Shown: one piece after another, positions 5,772 to 5,778 of the stretch | Layout: every line of letters begins with the position of its first letter | Position numbering within the stretch: position 1 is the first letter of the stretch | Assembly: GCA_934456315.1 (NCBI GenBank) | Contig: CAKSHG010000144.1 | Coordinates: 1-5,778 of the forward strand | Length of the DNA stretch: 5,778 bases | From: an uncultured Oscillospiraceae bacterium | GTDB lineage: Bacteria; Bacillota; Clostridia; Oscillospirales; Ruminococcaceae | Direction of reading: 5' to 3' | Notes under the pieces: generated by a model | The model's database searches: none | Seen by the model: the letters and a program-made list of their open reading frames with translations, nothing else | Told to the model about the DNA's origin: nothing | Made by a program: the position numbers and the translations under genes

Positions 5772-5778
5772 GTGCCCG

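Overview
The window looks like chromosomal housekeeping DNA from a Firmicutes bacterium of the class Clostridia, probably close to Ruminococcus. The reasons are a GlgC plus degenerate-GlgD pair (typical of Firmicutes), strong AGGAGG-type ribosome sites, a class A RNase P RNA, consensus sigma-A promoters, and the close match of the GlgC and kinase sequences to what is remembered of ruminococcal proteins. The genus is an inference from memory, not a search result.

Layout. Positions 1-2474 hold the end of a glycogen-synthesis operon on the + strand. A short open frame (1-75) may be the C-terminal tail of an upstream gene. It ends in an ATGA overlap with glgC (72-1277). Then come glgD (1295-2419, only 17 bases later) and a strong UUCG-loop terminator. 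GlgC keeps all the catalytic signatures of ADP-glucose pyrophosphorylase. GlgD keeps the fold but has lost the nucleotide loop, catalytic aspartate, sugar-phosphate lysine and metal-site motif, so it is expected to act as a non-catalytic or altered partner subunit.

Positions 2475-3448 hold a single-gene unit: an AT-rich leader, a near-consensus promoter with extended -10, and a 251-residue kinase of the aminoglycoside phosphotransferase/choline kinase type. Its catalytic loop reads HGE instead of HGD. Two perfect hairpins (3504-3533 and 3553-3584) follow, and they terminate transcription from both sides.

Positions 3589-5259 (- strand) encode an ACSM-like acyl-CoA synthetase converging on the kinase gene. 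Upstream of it, also on the - strand, lies rnpB, the RNase P RNA (5390-5732), with a clear promoter at the right edge of the window and a terminator hairpin whose end abuts the TATAAT box that probably serves the acyl-CoA synthetase.

The genes form three transcription units with no obvious shared pathway beyond glgC-glgD. There is no sign of mobile elements, CRISPR or tRNA genes. No clearly new system is seen; the items most worth checking are the HGE kinase, the degenerate GlgD, the terminator/promoter junction between rnpB and the synthetase gene, and the rnpB P15-P17 region.
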